This document shows positions 36,901 to 48,912 of a stretch of 64,000 bases of DNA, in pieces. The first letter of the stretch is position 1. Every line of letters starts with the position of its first letter. Source of the DNA: Nematostella vectensis (taxonomy: Eukaryota > Cnidaria > Anthozoa > Actiniaria > Edwardsiidae). The translations under genes and the position numbers were made by a program. The notes below the pieces were generated by a model. It was given only the letters and a program-made list of their open reading frames with translations. It was not told where the DNA came from and made no database searches. Location of the stretch: NCBI RefSeq assembly GCF_932526225.1, contig NC_064043.1:1695501-1759500 (forward strand), given 5' to 3'.

Positions 36901-39900
36901 CTCCTAAGTTGACTTTACCTGCCAAATGGCTTATAAATGGCGGCTCCTAAGTTGACCTTACCTGCCAAATGGCTTATAAATGGCGGCTACTAAGTTGACC
37001 TTACCTGCCAAATGGCTAATAAATGGCGGCTATTCAGTTGACCTTACCTGCCAAATGGCTTATAAAAGACAGCTACTAAGTTGACCTTTCCTGCCAAATG
37101 GCTTATAAATGGCGGCTCCTAAGTTGACCTTACCTGCCAAATGGCGGCTACTAAGTTGACCTTACCTGCCAAATGGTATATAAATGGCGGCTCCTAAGTT
37201 GACCTTACCTGCCAAATGGCGGCTACTAAGTTGACCTTACCTGCCAAATGGCTTATAAATGGCGGCTCCTAAGTTGACCTTACCTGCCAAATGGCTTATA
37301 AATGGCGGCTACTAAGTTAACCTTACCTGCCAAATGGCTTATAAATGGCGGCTCCTAAGTTGACCTTACCTGCCAAATGGCTTATAAATTTCGGCTCCTA
37401 AGTTGACCTTACCTGCCAAATGGCTTATAAATTTCGGCTACTAAGTTGACTTTACCTGCCAAATGGCTTATAAATGGCGGCTACTAAGTTGACCTTACCT
37501 GCCAAATGGCTTATAAATTTCGGCTACTAAGTTGACCTTACCTGCCAAATGGCTTATAAATGGCGGCTCCTAAGTTGACCTTACCTGCCAAATGGCTTAT
37601 AAATGGCGGCTCCTAAGTTGACCTTACCTGCCAAATGGCTTATAAATGGCGGCTACTAAGTTAACCTTACCTGCCAAATGGCTTATAAATGGCGGCTTCT
37701 TAGTTGACCTTACCTGCCAAAAGGCTTATAAATGGCGGCTACTAAGTTGATCTTACCTGCCAAATGGCTTATAAATTTCGGCTACTAAGTTGACCTTATC
37801 TGCCAAATGGCTTATAAATGGCGGCTACTAAGTTGACCTTACCTGCCAAATGGCTTATAAGCATTCTTAAGCTCCTTATTCTCTGGGTCGAGAACATCAT
37901 TCACAATTTTGATGGTGGTCGTCAGAGTGGTGCTCATCGTGCTCTCGATCAGGGACGCGTCCGGTTTAGCCAGTACGTAACCCTCACAGCTGCGGTAGAT
38001 CGAGGTCGGGTAGACGGCATGAGGGTCCGCTTTTTCCAGGTAATCGGCATTTGTCTGGTAACATTCAGGCAGCCCATTGTCCTGAAGGACGTGGCGAACT
38101 GGTTTGGTCGCTAGAGGACTTTCGGAAATCAGCTTAGTGATGTGGTCCCATTCAGCAAGTTTTTTAGTATCATCAGTGACACTGTAAAAACATGAGTAAT
38201 GTTCAAGCAAACGGTTTACTTAAAAAAAAAAAAGAAATGAGGCAGCTCGGGGTTCCTGTGGAATTTGGATGTCACAGAAAGCCCGTGTTCCTAAAGGTTT
38301 GAGACGCCTGCGGAGGCTTTTTCTGCGAACTTACTTGGCGACGAGGTCGTTAAGCTGCTGTATCACGGCAACAGTTGGTTGGTTGTAGAAATACTTCAGC
38401 TGTTTAATAAGAGTAAGCGAGTCAAGATCGCCTCTGAAAGACTTGGCCAACTCCTTTGAGAAGACAGCTAGGCGTGACACGTTAATGAGGAGGCTACTGA
38501 TCCTCGGCTCCCTGAAGATCTTCATCGCTACCTCTTCTGCACTCACTTGCGAGGCGTCAATGAAATTCCAAGAAACCTCGGCAAGCAATCTGATGGCTGA
38601 GTGAATCGTTTCCTGTAATTTAAAGAAAAATGTGCATTGTTAATCCATCATGCGGAGAAGTAACTTGCGAAGTGGAGTGGCACGATAGCTCAGTGGTACG
38701 GGCTTCGTCTATCAAGCAAGAGGACCAGGGCTCAAACCCAGGCCAAGTCAGCTGTGTTTTTTTTTTCTTTGAGATATAAAAATCTGGCTCTCTACATTGG
38801 GGACAGTGAGCAGTGCAGCACATTACCATTTTTGGTAATATCGATTTACCTACTTATAATGCAAATATTCAAAATGGCCGCGCGGAATTTGTTTTGTTAT
38901 CGAGACGTCGCATCGCAAAAAGTGACCAAAACAGCAAAATATCCTGATCTATAACAAGTTTGATATTTGATTGATGAATTCCTGTGTTCGAAAGTAAAAT
39001 ATCGTTTGGGAAAAGCTTTTCAAATTGAGCGCTTTTATTTAAGACTGCCATAAAATCTCTTCGTAATGTTTACGTTTAGAAAAATAGGAATATGAGTGTG
39101 ATGGACCAAAATCTACGGCTTAGAACTTTGACAGGATTAAACTAGGAAAAATGAGGTTCATGGAATACTAAAACAATCTTCACCACAAGCCGAAATGAGT
39201 GCCTACAAGGTATGGTGAAAGTTGAGGAGAGCGGAGGTTGAATTGTGAGAAGGATAGTGCTAGTCAAGGCCCAACGTCTATACTTCAACAGGGAAAAATC
39301 GCCGAAGAATAGGTATGAAAATCCGTGTAAACATTAAGCCGAAAAGCATTTTACCCTTCCCTTGTCTCTGGGGTTCACTTCTTCTCATTCTTTGCCAAAA
39401 TGTCTTGCCCTTCGAACACCACAACAACAAAACTCCACCAAGAATAAATAGTCTCCCCTAATCCCCCCCAAAAAAGTAACCCAAACCCGAGTTCTACTCC
39501 TAAAACATACAATAGCTTGAAACTTGCCAGCCCCGTAAAAATACTATAGATGAAGCATTATGGAGAAAAATTTGCTTATCAAATTTAATTTATTTATTCC
39601 GATCCCTTTTATAAAAACTCCCCTTACCGTGCATTTCTCAACCTTTGATTTAAATCGTCTGATAAGTTTGGGGTCAGGTATCGGATAGCTTGGTAACCGC
39701 CTAACCAAGCGCACCCGAGGAGCCAGGCCTCCGGGCCACAGCTCCCCGCCCACCAAAGGGATACCCGTCACACCTTTCGGTGGAATATACTTACCTAGTA
39801 AGTTGCATGCTACCCTAAGGGTGTGGTGCCTTTTCCCAATTGTCTGCACACACCATAAAATAGCCCTCATTGAGTAAGCTCATTACATAGCCACTCAAAC

Positions 39901-42900
39901 CAGTCCCTCCCTCTAAAATCTAATGATAGAGGTGCAAAATATGTTAAAATAAGCATTTGCAATAATAAGAACTTTTTGATAAATTACCCCCCCCCCCCTT
40001 CCCTGCTCATCCTCAAAAATACCCAAACCTGAGTTCTATACATAAATATACCAATCATAGAAACTCACCTCCCAAACAAATACCCAAACCTTAATTCTAT
40101 AGCCCAAGCATACACAATCTTCAACTCTTAGATTTGCTTATTAAATCAAAACAATTTTATTCCATTTTGATAAAAAAAAGACAACAAACAAACTCTGTGC
40201 AATAGGCACTGAGATAAAAAATGGGCCTGAAGTATCACCAAATATAAATATTTATTTTCCATACAGTATGATATCTATGACTGCACCCCTATACTCCTAG
40301 AATCTCCAAGGCCTAGTAATCAAACCTGGTACAAGAGGGGGTAAAAAGAAGGGCATAATATGCTAAAATAAGCATTTGGTCAAATAAGCTCCCCCCCCCC
40401 AAAAAAAAATACCCACATCTGAGTTCTATACATAAAATATATCAAGCATAGAAACTTACCTCCCAAACAAATACCCAAACCTAAATTCTATACCCCAAAC
40501 ATAAAAATTCTTACTATCACTAAAGTTTTAAAAGGGAGCTTAAGCACTCAGACTTGCCTATCAAATTAAATTAATTTAATTCCCTTTTTATAAAAAAAAG
40601 ACTCTTTGCACATATAATAGAGAATGATGAGAAAGAAAAATGGGCCTGAAGTATCACCAAATATGAAAAAATAGCTATTTTCCATATGATATCTGCTCTA
40701 GTGAAGCTTGGAGCCTCTGGTACCCAGGGTATGACTACACTCCCATTCTCCTATAATCCCCAAGGCCTAGTTATCCAACCTGGTACAAGTTTACTTCGTC
40801 TTCACAACCTGTGTCAGCACCCCCCATGTGACATACCCTTAGTCACCACCCCTTTGCCCTTACCATGCCTTTTCCTCACCCTATGTTACACTCTATGCCT
40901 TTTTCCATTTGCCTGCACACACAATGAAATACCCCCTCAATGGCTCTGCCTTGGTGTTAGAACCTGTGTATTGTGCACGATTTGTGTCACAAAACTTCCT
41001 TTGTTTGATAAAAAGAATCATGATGAAACAGAGCTGAATACAATAAAGTCCTTTGGGGATGGTTCTAACACCTAGGTATACATACACCCCTCATTGAATA
41101 AGCACATTACATAGCCCCTCAAACAAGTGCCCCCTCTAGAATCCATTTTTAAAAAGCCATAATGTGAGCATTTGTGGTAATGACTTTTTTTACAACGAGT
41201 AATAGCAAACTAATGCAGCAATGTATAATGACTGCCATCCCTGAGATTCACAGATCAAAGCAAATCTATTGATTCCAGGATCAAATATAAGCATTTAAAC
41301 ATAGTACTTTCATGTAGTGTCTTTTCATTGCATACAATAAACAGTGACTCGCGGCCATTCTGTATACGATTTAGCTTTATTTTTTTAATGAGACTCGCTG
41401 CCATTCTGTATATCCCAGCTAAAATTTCTTCTTGGAGTGTCTTCATTTCGAGTGTGAAAGCAAGATAAATCCAGGGAAATTCTGTGCAGTTGTATGACTC
41501 GATGAAACATACAACTAAATAATTGGCGATCAATGTTATACCCTACTAGCAGTGGCTTACCCTTCCGCGTTCATTACAGTACGATTCGGTGAAGTCGTAA
41601 AAATAACCCTGCAAATGAGGTCTCTTGCCGATAAGAAACAACACAAATAGGATATATATGACGCACTGAGTCAGTGAAATCCCTGCTTAAACAGATATAT
41701 AGATTTAGGCACTGCCTAAAAGCGGAGCCAGCATGACTCTTTTCAGCATAAACTTGTGTAGAACCCCCCTTCCCTGCACATTCATTATGCATCATGTTCC
41801 ACCACCCACAAAAACTTTCAGGTGTGAAGGGAGGTCATATTTATTTTAAAATGAGGATCAATTAAAGTTCTTCACAAAAAACTGGGTGCTATCTTATTAT
41901 CTTCAAAATTAAAAACAATAAACAATTACTTATCAAATTCCTATACATTAATAAGTATATCAGCAAATCACAGTGGATTTGAGGTAAAAGTACTCATTCC
42001 CTGCCTGTATTGTCCCAATTCCCTTTACTTCTTTAAATTACTTTACTTAACTTGTAAAGATAGGGTTTTATCATTTTCTTTCTCTTGTGTAAGTTTTAAA
42101 GTAAGCAATTCAAATATTGGAAAAATATATTTTTTAACCTTCTCTCTTGTGCTGTAGAATGTAACTTTGCTAAGGGTGGATTAAAAGCACTCCAACATAT
42201 TTGAAAAAAATCTGAGTACATTATTTTATTATACAGTTAAGAACCACATATAAGAACCTAGAATGGACCTGTTAACCTAAAATTATCAAATTAGAATATT
42301 TTTTAAAAGCATCTATTTAGCCTATAATTTGAAATAGGTTGAAATAGGAAAATTGATTTCTAAATAGTTTGAAATATGATCTTAAGGGATCATATAGGAG
42401 ACCTGTTTTTGCTTTTATGATTAACTTACTACCTCAATTACTTTACCATGAGTCATTGTAATAGCAAAAGACTATTTATGAACCTAAATAGCCTAAATGT
42501 CACTAACCACACATTATACAGGCTAACTTGGAAAAAAACTAGGGTTTTTTTAGGGGTTGGGGGCTTTTCTCAGTTTTGTACAGGGTCAAAGTCTAATCCC
42601 CCACCCTGCCTCAGGAGCATGGGTGTGAGAGTTTCAATAATAACAAGGCTGGAGGGAAAACCACAAGTTGGATGATGGAGACTAGTCAACTAAATAAGTT
42701 CACATGAAGACTTGATGATTGATGTATATCACTAGGATAGTATAGGGGGGGGGGGGGGTTGAATAGGGGTATGTAAATCCGCCGATCCGCAACATTTTCG
42801 GGGCAAATCCGTGGATCCGCAGATATTTTTAGACCCGCATGGTTTGACAGATAAACAATAGCATCGATTGAAATTCATTTAAAATCCGAAATTCGACCGT

Positions 42901-45900
42901 CAAAGCAGTGAAAATCCGAAATCCGTGCCCAAATTGTCAACAGATCCGCAATCCGCCGTATTTCCAAAATCCGCCAATCCGCTGAAATAATCATCAAAAT
43001 CCGTAATCCGTGAGCATTTCGGGGCTGAATCCGCCGATCCGCGAACCTATTCACCCCACCCCCTCTAGTATAGGACAGTATTAGAACAAAGGTTGATCTA
43101 ACCAGAGCACAATGGAACTGAAAATATGCATAGCTATAGCTAATATGATTCTCCATCAGGGATAACCATTTGTAATGAGCATATTATATGTTACATGCTA
43201 TATGTCCCGGGGGGGAGGTACTCCCTTATATGGGCTCTACAGGGACGTTCCGCTGGACAGGGTATGGTTATTGACCTCTCTGTCCTAAACAGGGTATACA
43301 TTTGAGGCCTCTCTGACCTGAACAGGGTATATATTTCAGGCCTCTTTTTCCTGAACAGGGTACATAATTTTAAACAAGGCTGCCCTAAACAGGGTACTAA
43401 TTTGGTTGCTTGCTAAACCGCTGACTCTGCCGCCGATCTGATTGCCTTGCTTACTCTCACATGCTAACAGGGTCCTAAAATCAAGGGTGTTGTCCTAAAC
43501 AGGGTCCTAAAATCAAGGGTGTTGGCTTAGACAGGGTATGGTTTTTCAGAATTTTTGTCCTAAACAGGGTCAGGCTTCAAAACCCCCCAGCCGTACCCCT
43601 ATACCCAAACATAGGCTACCAAACATAGGATTCCCCCCCGAGCTATATGTATATTATATACATTGTATAACACATTAAACGTTGCATTCTTGGAAGTCTT
43701 TTTATTGTTGTTATGATATTCTATCTTATAAGTATATGTGGACGCGCCATATCGAGAATCCGACCGTTTTAACGGTATTTAAAAATACCATGTGTCGTCT
43801 CTCCGTTTATTGCGGTAAAATTCTAAAAGAAACTACAACTAAAATCTAACTTATAAACTGATAACTACTCGTACATTATACTTACAATTTGGGGTCCTAC
43901 ATGTCGACGAAAGTCCCGGCGCTACTTCATTTACAAACCACTTAATCGTTGCTGTCCGTACTAGCAGCTCACAAAAACTGACATGCATGTTAAGCAACTG
44001 AACAAAATATACTGAACAAATAAATATCCACGTGCAAGCGAAAAATACTATCTATTGTCCGTCACTAAAGATGCGGTATTGAGTTCCGTTACTATTAATG
44101 CGGTAACGAGTTCATAGAATATAAAGGCTTGTTTGTCGCGCACTAACAGTAATAAATGCTTACAATTTTTTTTATTACACTTCATACAAAAGCCCAGAAC
44201 ATTACATCAGTATAATGTACAGATCCAAATGGGCAGTAAAGATTTCACTATAAATCAACCCAAGTTTGAAAAAGTATGTTATACGCCTATGTGAATCACT
44301 AGTTGCACTGACGTTCCAAGTGTCTACACCATGCCTATGCTTACCATCTAGTTTTTCTTCAGCTTGTATGTAGTCTTTCTAGTTTTACCAGTAAATTAAC
44401 ATTGTAGCTTGTTTGCCCTCGCAAGCGCCACATCCTTGTGCAATGGGGATGACCCAGTGAAACTGGAGTACTAAACAAGGTATGTAGGCAGCACTATGTT
44501 GCTTGACTAGAGAACTCAAAATGTGTCAGTTCCCAGCTATGGCAATCTTAAGATCCAGGCCTGCTAGGGTATACACTCAGAAAAATTGTACTATGTTTGT
44601 CGGCTCCCAAACAACAGAAATAAGCCTATACCCAGTGCTCAAGATGCAAGGGATAGTATCGCCCCATATGCATTTTGGAACCATGAGAGAGTGCTCTACT
44701 AATGCACTAATCATTTTAAATCCCCACCCCCTGCTACGGTCCTGATTCTAGAAATTTTATTAGCTAAGACAAAAAATTATACTATAAGATACACATAACA
44801 CAACAGGATCCCGAAAATTTAACTTTGGTTTTAGGGTTAATTATTATGAGCTTAAGGTAAATTTCATGTGGGAAACCTTGTAATATTATCAGACGACTAA
44901 CAGCTATGGTTCTTGCTTCTTCTGGCTCTGGAGCCAGGGTAATAGAGAACATGATATTATGATAAAGCTGCATGTTTTTGCTGCAGGACAATGTTAATAA
45001 CTAAATCATAAGGATGAGTGTCTTTTTGATACAGGTATATACATATGCCCCTTCATCAACCTTCACTTTACAAACAAAAGAACAAAGAATTTGAGAAAAA
45101 TAGCAATAAAATGTTGCCACATTTTTTTTTCAGAAACCCCTGTGGGTCATCTAATAAAACTGTTATCACAGGTAAATATGCAGTTGGTATTATTTAGGGC
45201 TTTAAGCAAACTACATTTTTTCAGAGCTGCATTATTTTTTAGGGTCTCAGAATGCGCGAACAAAAAAAGCTTTGATGAGACATGATATGTTATCCATATT
45301 GTAATTTTCAAGACAGCAAAAAAGCACACTACCTCAATTTGCTTAGAATTAAGTTTTAATAAAATTATTGGTATTTATTGGGGTTTGTAGTTTAAGTTTG
45401 TAGTTTTTTTTTCAACAGAGGTATTAGAGGTATTTAGGTTGTACTATAGGCAGCTGTACATTAAGTTAACCCCTTTTGTATATAACTTGAAGACATGTAT
45501 ACAAAAACTGGAATTAATTTTGAGTTTTAAATTAGAGATGTGGGTCAGTTTCAGCTGACCTGGATAAATAGACTAACCTTTATCATTTCAAGCCCTAAGT
45601 ATCAGAAAAAGTGAGTGAGAAGGTCAATATGAGTTATGGAAACGAGGCCTGCTGTAAACAATGTGCTCGGTTCCATAACTCAGACAGCCTTTTTTCGTAA
45701 ATCTAAGACTATCAAGCTAGTGCCGTTAATATTAAACCACTCCTAGAAAAACGTATCCATATGGGTTGTTCTAGCGATGATTTATGTCTTCATGTGAACG
45801 TTACTGGTATTTTTGGCAGTCTTTGGTTCAGCGAATTGTTCGGGAAAAGGTTCGGAACTCGCCGCCGTTCGTGTGATAAGTTCGTAACCGAGCCTAGACT

Positions 45901-48713
45901 AGTTCCCAGTTCTCTCACGACCAAGGGTAACCTGGGTGATGGAAACGAAGCTCTACCTCCGCCATATTGTTTTGCGCGCTCTGGAGGCCTGTGCCGAGGC
46001 AGATCGCGGCTGGCCGGCAGCTTATGACGTCATTGACCACAAAACTCAGTCGCCTAGTTATAGACCATTTCTATACCTGTGGGGCTCCGCTAAAACTAAA
46101 TGACTGCCAGCAGAGAGTTAAAAAGTGGCGTTCAACATGATTTTCCCGATTCGATGGAACCGCCATTTTGTTTTCCTACTCTGAGTTGAGGCGTGTCCGC
46201 GTGAGACTGGGCATGGTAATACTCATCTCTATCTGATACCAAAAATGGTAATGTTCCGCACTGGTGTTCCCCGTTTTCTGCTTAATTCTTGCGCGTGCTT
46301 AAGCTCCTGATTTTTTTAAAAAAATATCCGCGAACTTTTCTTTTCGCGAAATTTAAATCCTGCGAAAATAAAGTAGAATAAGTTATGTCCACTAGCTATA
46401 GATATTACAGGCTAAATACACTTAAGCTATTTGCATTTTTGTAGCGTAGTTTTGGAAATCTAAAAACTGTAAAATCATGCTTGCGGAGTATAGAACGATA
46501 CGGGTGATCTTCAGATAAAGACAATAAAGACAAAGACGAACTTTAGAAGCACACTAGCATACACACATTGGCACCAGTCGGGTCAAGACGGGACGCTAGC
46601 ACAGTCTATTACCCGTGCAGTTCGGCAACCATTGACAGCTGTTTCGTCCTTATTAGGACTCGTCATAGTGTCCACAATTAGCTTTTTTTAGCTAAACACT
46701 TTTGACACTTAAATAAAGTTTATGTATGTATGTATGTATGTATGCATGGCATAGCCGGTTTGCCTCAGTTAAACTTCATCGGCAAAAAAACTGCAGGGCG
46801 ACTTCGACTCGAACGAAGTGCTTTAAACCACAGCTCAGATCCATGTGGGATCTAGAGCTGCGACCGGGCTAGCGTGATGCCAATTGTGCGGATCACGCAT
46901 GCGACCTTTGCTAGTCTAAAACTCCGTCGGATAGCCAAACTATCCTTGCGAGTATGTATACATAAATGTGAACTTTAGAAGCACACTAGCATACACACAT
47001 TGATGCGCCGTCCGCACTTCACTTCACGGATCAGGGGCGGCAGAGTGGTCTCATAATGGGGGGGGGGGGGGGGGGGATTGGGGGGAGGGGCTGGTAGTGG
47101 TTCCAGGGGGACGGGTGGTTGGTAGTTTTAGGGGGAGGGGTGGTTGGCAGTTTAGGCGGGAGGGGTGGGTGGTGGTTCCATATCCAATTTGTTGTCGGTT
47201 GCACCGCTTGAAACCCGTTGGTATAAAAGACGTTAATATATAAAGAAACGCTCAGAAAAGTGGGGGGTGTGGCGCCTCCCCCACCCCCACCCCCCACCCC
47301 TTCCGCGGATAATGGGTTCCTTTATATTTTCTACACTTGGTCAAAGTAAAAAGGAATATTTTACACTGTTTTGTTACATAATCTGTTAAACAAGAGTGGA
47401 AGTGTTCCTTTAATTTTTCACGCCTATTGAATAGACGTAGTTAAAGCCTTTAAAGAAATTATATCTTATCAAAAAAGGATGCATGAATATATAATCATTG
47501 TAAGCCATCAACTAATTAATAAGAAAGTGTTGACTGAATAGCTTTTCAATCAGAACAAAAGAGATAATTCAATACGTTGACAAGTTAATTTACATATAAC
47601 AAATTGTGGTTTGGCTTGAGGCTTGGAGCAGACGATTCTGTCCTAGTGGCTTTGTTGCATAACCATTCCGTTATGTCGTGACTTTTAACAGTTTCAACGC
47701 AACTTAGCACAGGTATTCAAATAACAATGTCAGCACTAAAGCACTTCACCATCTTTCTACCCCCTTGGGAATATCTAAGTCTAAATTTCTTTGTCATTTG
47801 CTCGCTTCAAACATTGCTTAAGCGTAGTTTCCAACCGTTATGCTATGTCGAAAGGACCTATATGTAACGTTGAATAATCTATTTTAAAAGACATTTGTTA
47901 TAAAATTAATATTTTACCTTATACATTTGCTACCGACAAAACTCATAGGAAATTTCTGCATGGTAATCGAGCCTCTAGTATGAAAACATTATAAGGCTCT
48001 CAATACAACCTTCTTTTGGTTTCACGATCCTACATTAATAATTATTCCTGCTTCTTACATTGCTACTTCAATTAATCTTCTTATACTAACTTCAAAGAAG
48101 CCTAAGTTTTCGTAGCAGATGTGAGACGTCACATGATATATAGGTCGGACGAACGTGACTGAATCCTGATCCCGCATGGAGGCTGGGACCATTTTCGGTC
48201 CGTTGATTCTAGACCCACCTGCATTGCATAACATCGTTCGAAAATTTTCCGATACAACAATTTGTGACCGAAAAACTCTCATCATATATTAATATCAATG
48301 CAATATCAATTCTCATAATATGCTATGACTTAAAATACTAGGAATAACACAACAACTAAGTAATTTTCGGCCCGGTAAGTGCGGAGTACCATCCCATCGG
48401 GTAACATGGCTTTAATGCGCGGGTAACTGATGCTTCGTACTTTTATTAGTGCGCCTAGGATTTATTATTATTTTTTTTTTTTGCATTTTTATGGGAGATT
48501 AAAGAACAGACGACTTACCTGGTTCTCGTTGCAGTCTTCATCAAGATGGTAAAAAGTGATCTCTTTTGCTAGTTTCGCATTGCTTTTTTGGAGGCCGTTA
48601 GAAGTAGCTACGAATTTGGACATATTAGCAACTGGATTAAGTGAGCTTAAAAAACTGATGTGAGTTCTAGATGTGAGTCCTGTGAATGTCTGCGAGACTG
48701 AAAAAGCACGCAT
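33981..48713 (-). CDS. DHQS-like cyclase fused to O-methyltransferase (mycosporine/gadusol-type pathway)
   Basis: Seven exons, all phases matching, read leftward: 48519-48713, 38335-38612, 37843-38181, 35906-36517, 34833-35581, 34387-34709 and 33981-34280; 931 aa. Residues about 250-620 form the dehydroquinate-synthase-like sugar-phosphate cyclase: NAD-site GGGVISDIAGFAAALYHR, then IVSGIDAG, KNLYGSYHPP, and metal ligands in GIAEIVKMA, AYGHTWSPG and LHGHAVATGM. A linker with NGDAVPNG repeats leads to a class I SAM-dependent O-methyltransferase from about 725 (VLDVGTFTGMSAMAFAE, FDIIFLDAAKDQY, ADNSLC). In cyanobacteria and corals these two enzymes turn sedoheptulose 7-phosphate into 4-deoxygadusol, the core of UV-absorbing mycosporines; a fused form is known from Nematostella. 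The N-terminal 250 residues are not recognised. No ATP-grasp or NRPS-like partner lies in the window. A second possible start is Met at residue 30. Intron 3 begins inside a splice-donor array. Confidence 0.9.
36892..37860. repeat. 43-bp minisatellite carrying splice-donor copies
   Basis: About 22 further units of 43 bp (TTATAAATGGCGGCTCCTAA then GTTGACCTTACCTGCCAAATGGC). Read on the minus strand each unit contains TTATAAGCCATTTGGCAG|GTAAGG or a close variant. This is the same sequence as the end of exon 3 and the start of intron 3 of the fusion gene, so the array grew out of the exon-intron junction. A few units are shortened by about 7 bp, and at least two have a damaged donor. Confidence 0.95.
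38675..38770 (+). mobile_element. tRNA-derived SINE-like fragment
   Basis: Good pol III A box (TAGCTCAGTGGTA) at 38687-38699 and B box (GGGCTCAAACCC) at 38728-38739 with tRNA-like spacing, then a T run from 38757. The acceptor stem does not pair, so it is not a working tRNA. Confidence 0.6.
40010..40800. repeat. two diverged direct copies, about 390 bp each
   Basis: The block at 40014-40330 (GAGTTCTATACATAAA.., CTCCCAAACAAATACCCAAA, ATGGGCCTGAAGTATCACCA, CAAGGCCTAGTAATCAAACC) recurs at about 40405-40795 with substitutions. Weaker relatives occur near 39480 and 39880/41090. Confidence 0.75.
42747..43065. mobile_element. G-run-ended MITE, 9-bp target duplication
   Basis: Flanked by TAGTATAGG at 42738-42746 and 43066-43074. 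The ends are inverted (GGGGTTGAATAGG against CCTATTCACCCC). The interior repeats AATCCGCCGATCCGC-type motifs. No coding capacity. It may have an 8-bp duplication if one base belongs to the element, which would fit hAT-type integration. Confidence 0.75.
43206..43642. mobile_element. G-run-ended MITE, 8-bp target duplication
   Basis: Flanked by CTATATGT at 43198-43205 and 43643-43650. Ends are CCCGGGGGGGAGGTACTCC and GGATTCCCCCCCGAG. The interior has repeated CCTAAACAGGGT motifs. The 8-bp duplication is typical of the hAT superfamily. Confidence 0.8.
45631..45681. repeat. 16-bp inverted repeat hairpin
   Basis: GAGTTATGGAAACGAG and CTCGGTTCCATAACTC pair with one mismatch around a 19-base loop. 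Confidence 0.8.
46538..47002. mobile_element. insertion flanked by 33-bp direct repeats, with hammerhead-like motif
   Basis: GAACTTTAGAAGCACACTAG plus 13 more bases occurs identically at 46538-46570 and 46970-47002 and encloses 399 bp. The insert holds a hammerhead-like motif on the minus strand (46630-46670) and a (GTAT)n tract at 46722-46745. Penelope-like elements carry such ribozymes and leave long target duplications, so this is probably a short non-coding remnant of one. Confidence 0.6.
47056..47185. repeat. G-rich short tandem repeat
   Basis: A run of 18 G followed by about four units of GGGGGAGGGGTGGTTGGTAG. It reads as a Pro-rich false ORF on the other strand. Confidence 0.85.
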
Positions 48714-48912
48714 GAAGAACGAGCCTATTAAACGCTGGAATTGTACAACAACACATTTTCAGCCAATCACTTTCAACCTTTTGTTAGTCGATTGTTTTCA
48801 TTTACGGTCTGTTAGAACCGGACCGGTGGTATGCGTACGCTTGTATTCAGTCACGTGACTTTCTTTTGTGCGTTAACTTCCGGTTTATGAAGTGGTGATC
48901 AAACAAACCAAC
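48714..48912. promoter_or_regulatory. bidirectional promoter with GTCACGTGAC E-box
   Basis: Only 199 bases separate the fusion gene ATG (48713, leftward) from the ATG at 48913 (rightward). The palindrome GTCACGTGAC is at 48850-48859, inside AGTCACGTGACT. It matches the TFEB/MITF/USF consensus (CLEAR-type E-box). A CCAAT-type ATTGG (reverse of CCAAT) lies near 48764. The site match is exact; the function is inferred. Confidence 0.55.

Larger units (their letters stand above)
38613..48518 (-). other. intron 1 of the fusion gene (9.9 kb)
   Basis: Joins the 65-codon first exon (CAG|GTAAGT donor) to exon 2 (TTTAAATTACAG acceptor). Contents: SINE-like unit at 38.68 kb, low-copy 390-bp repeats at 40.0-40.8 kb, two G-run-ended MITEs at 42.7-43.6 kb, a small hairpin at 45.6 kb, a ribozyme-bearing insertion at 46.6 kb and a G-rich array at 47.06 kb. 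Open frames inside it are short and unrecognised. Confidence 0.75.

Noticed and set aside
38681-38755. Functional tRNA gene
   Set aside because: A and B boxes are good, but the acceptor and other stems do not pair. Called a SINE-like fragment instead.
39544-39870. 108-codon minus-strand frame (GGELWPGGLAPRVRLVRRL)
   Set aside because: Lies in intron 1 of the fusion gene in a region of low-copy repeats and resembles repeat-derived sequence; no domain recognised.
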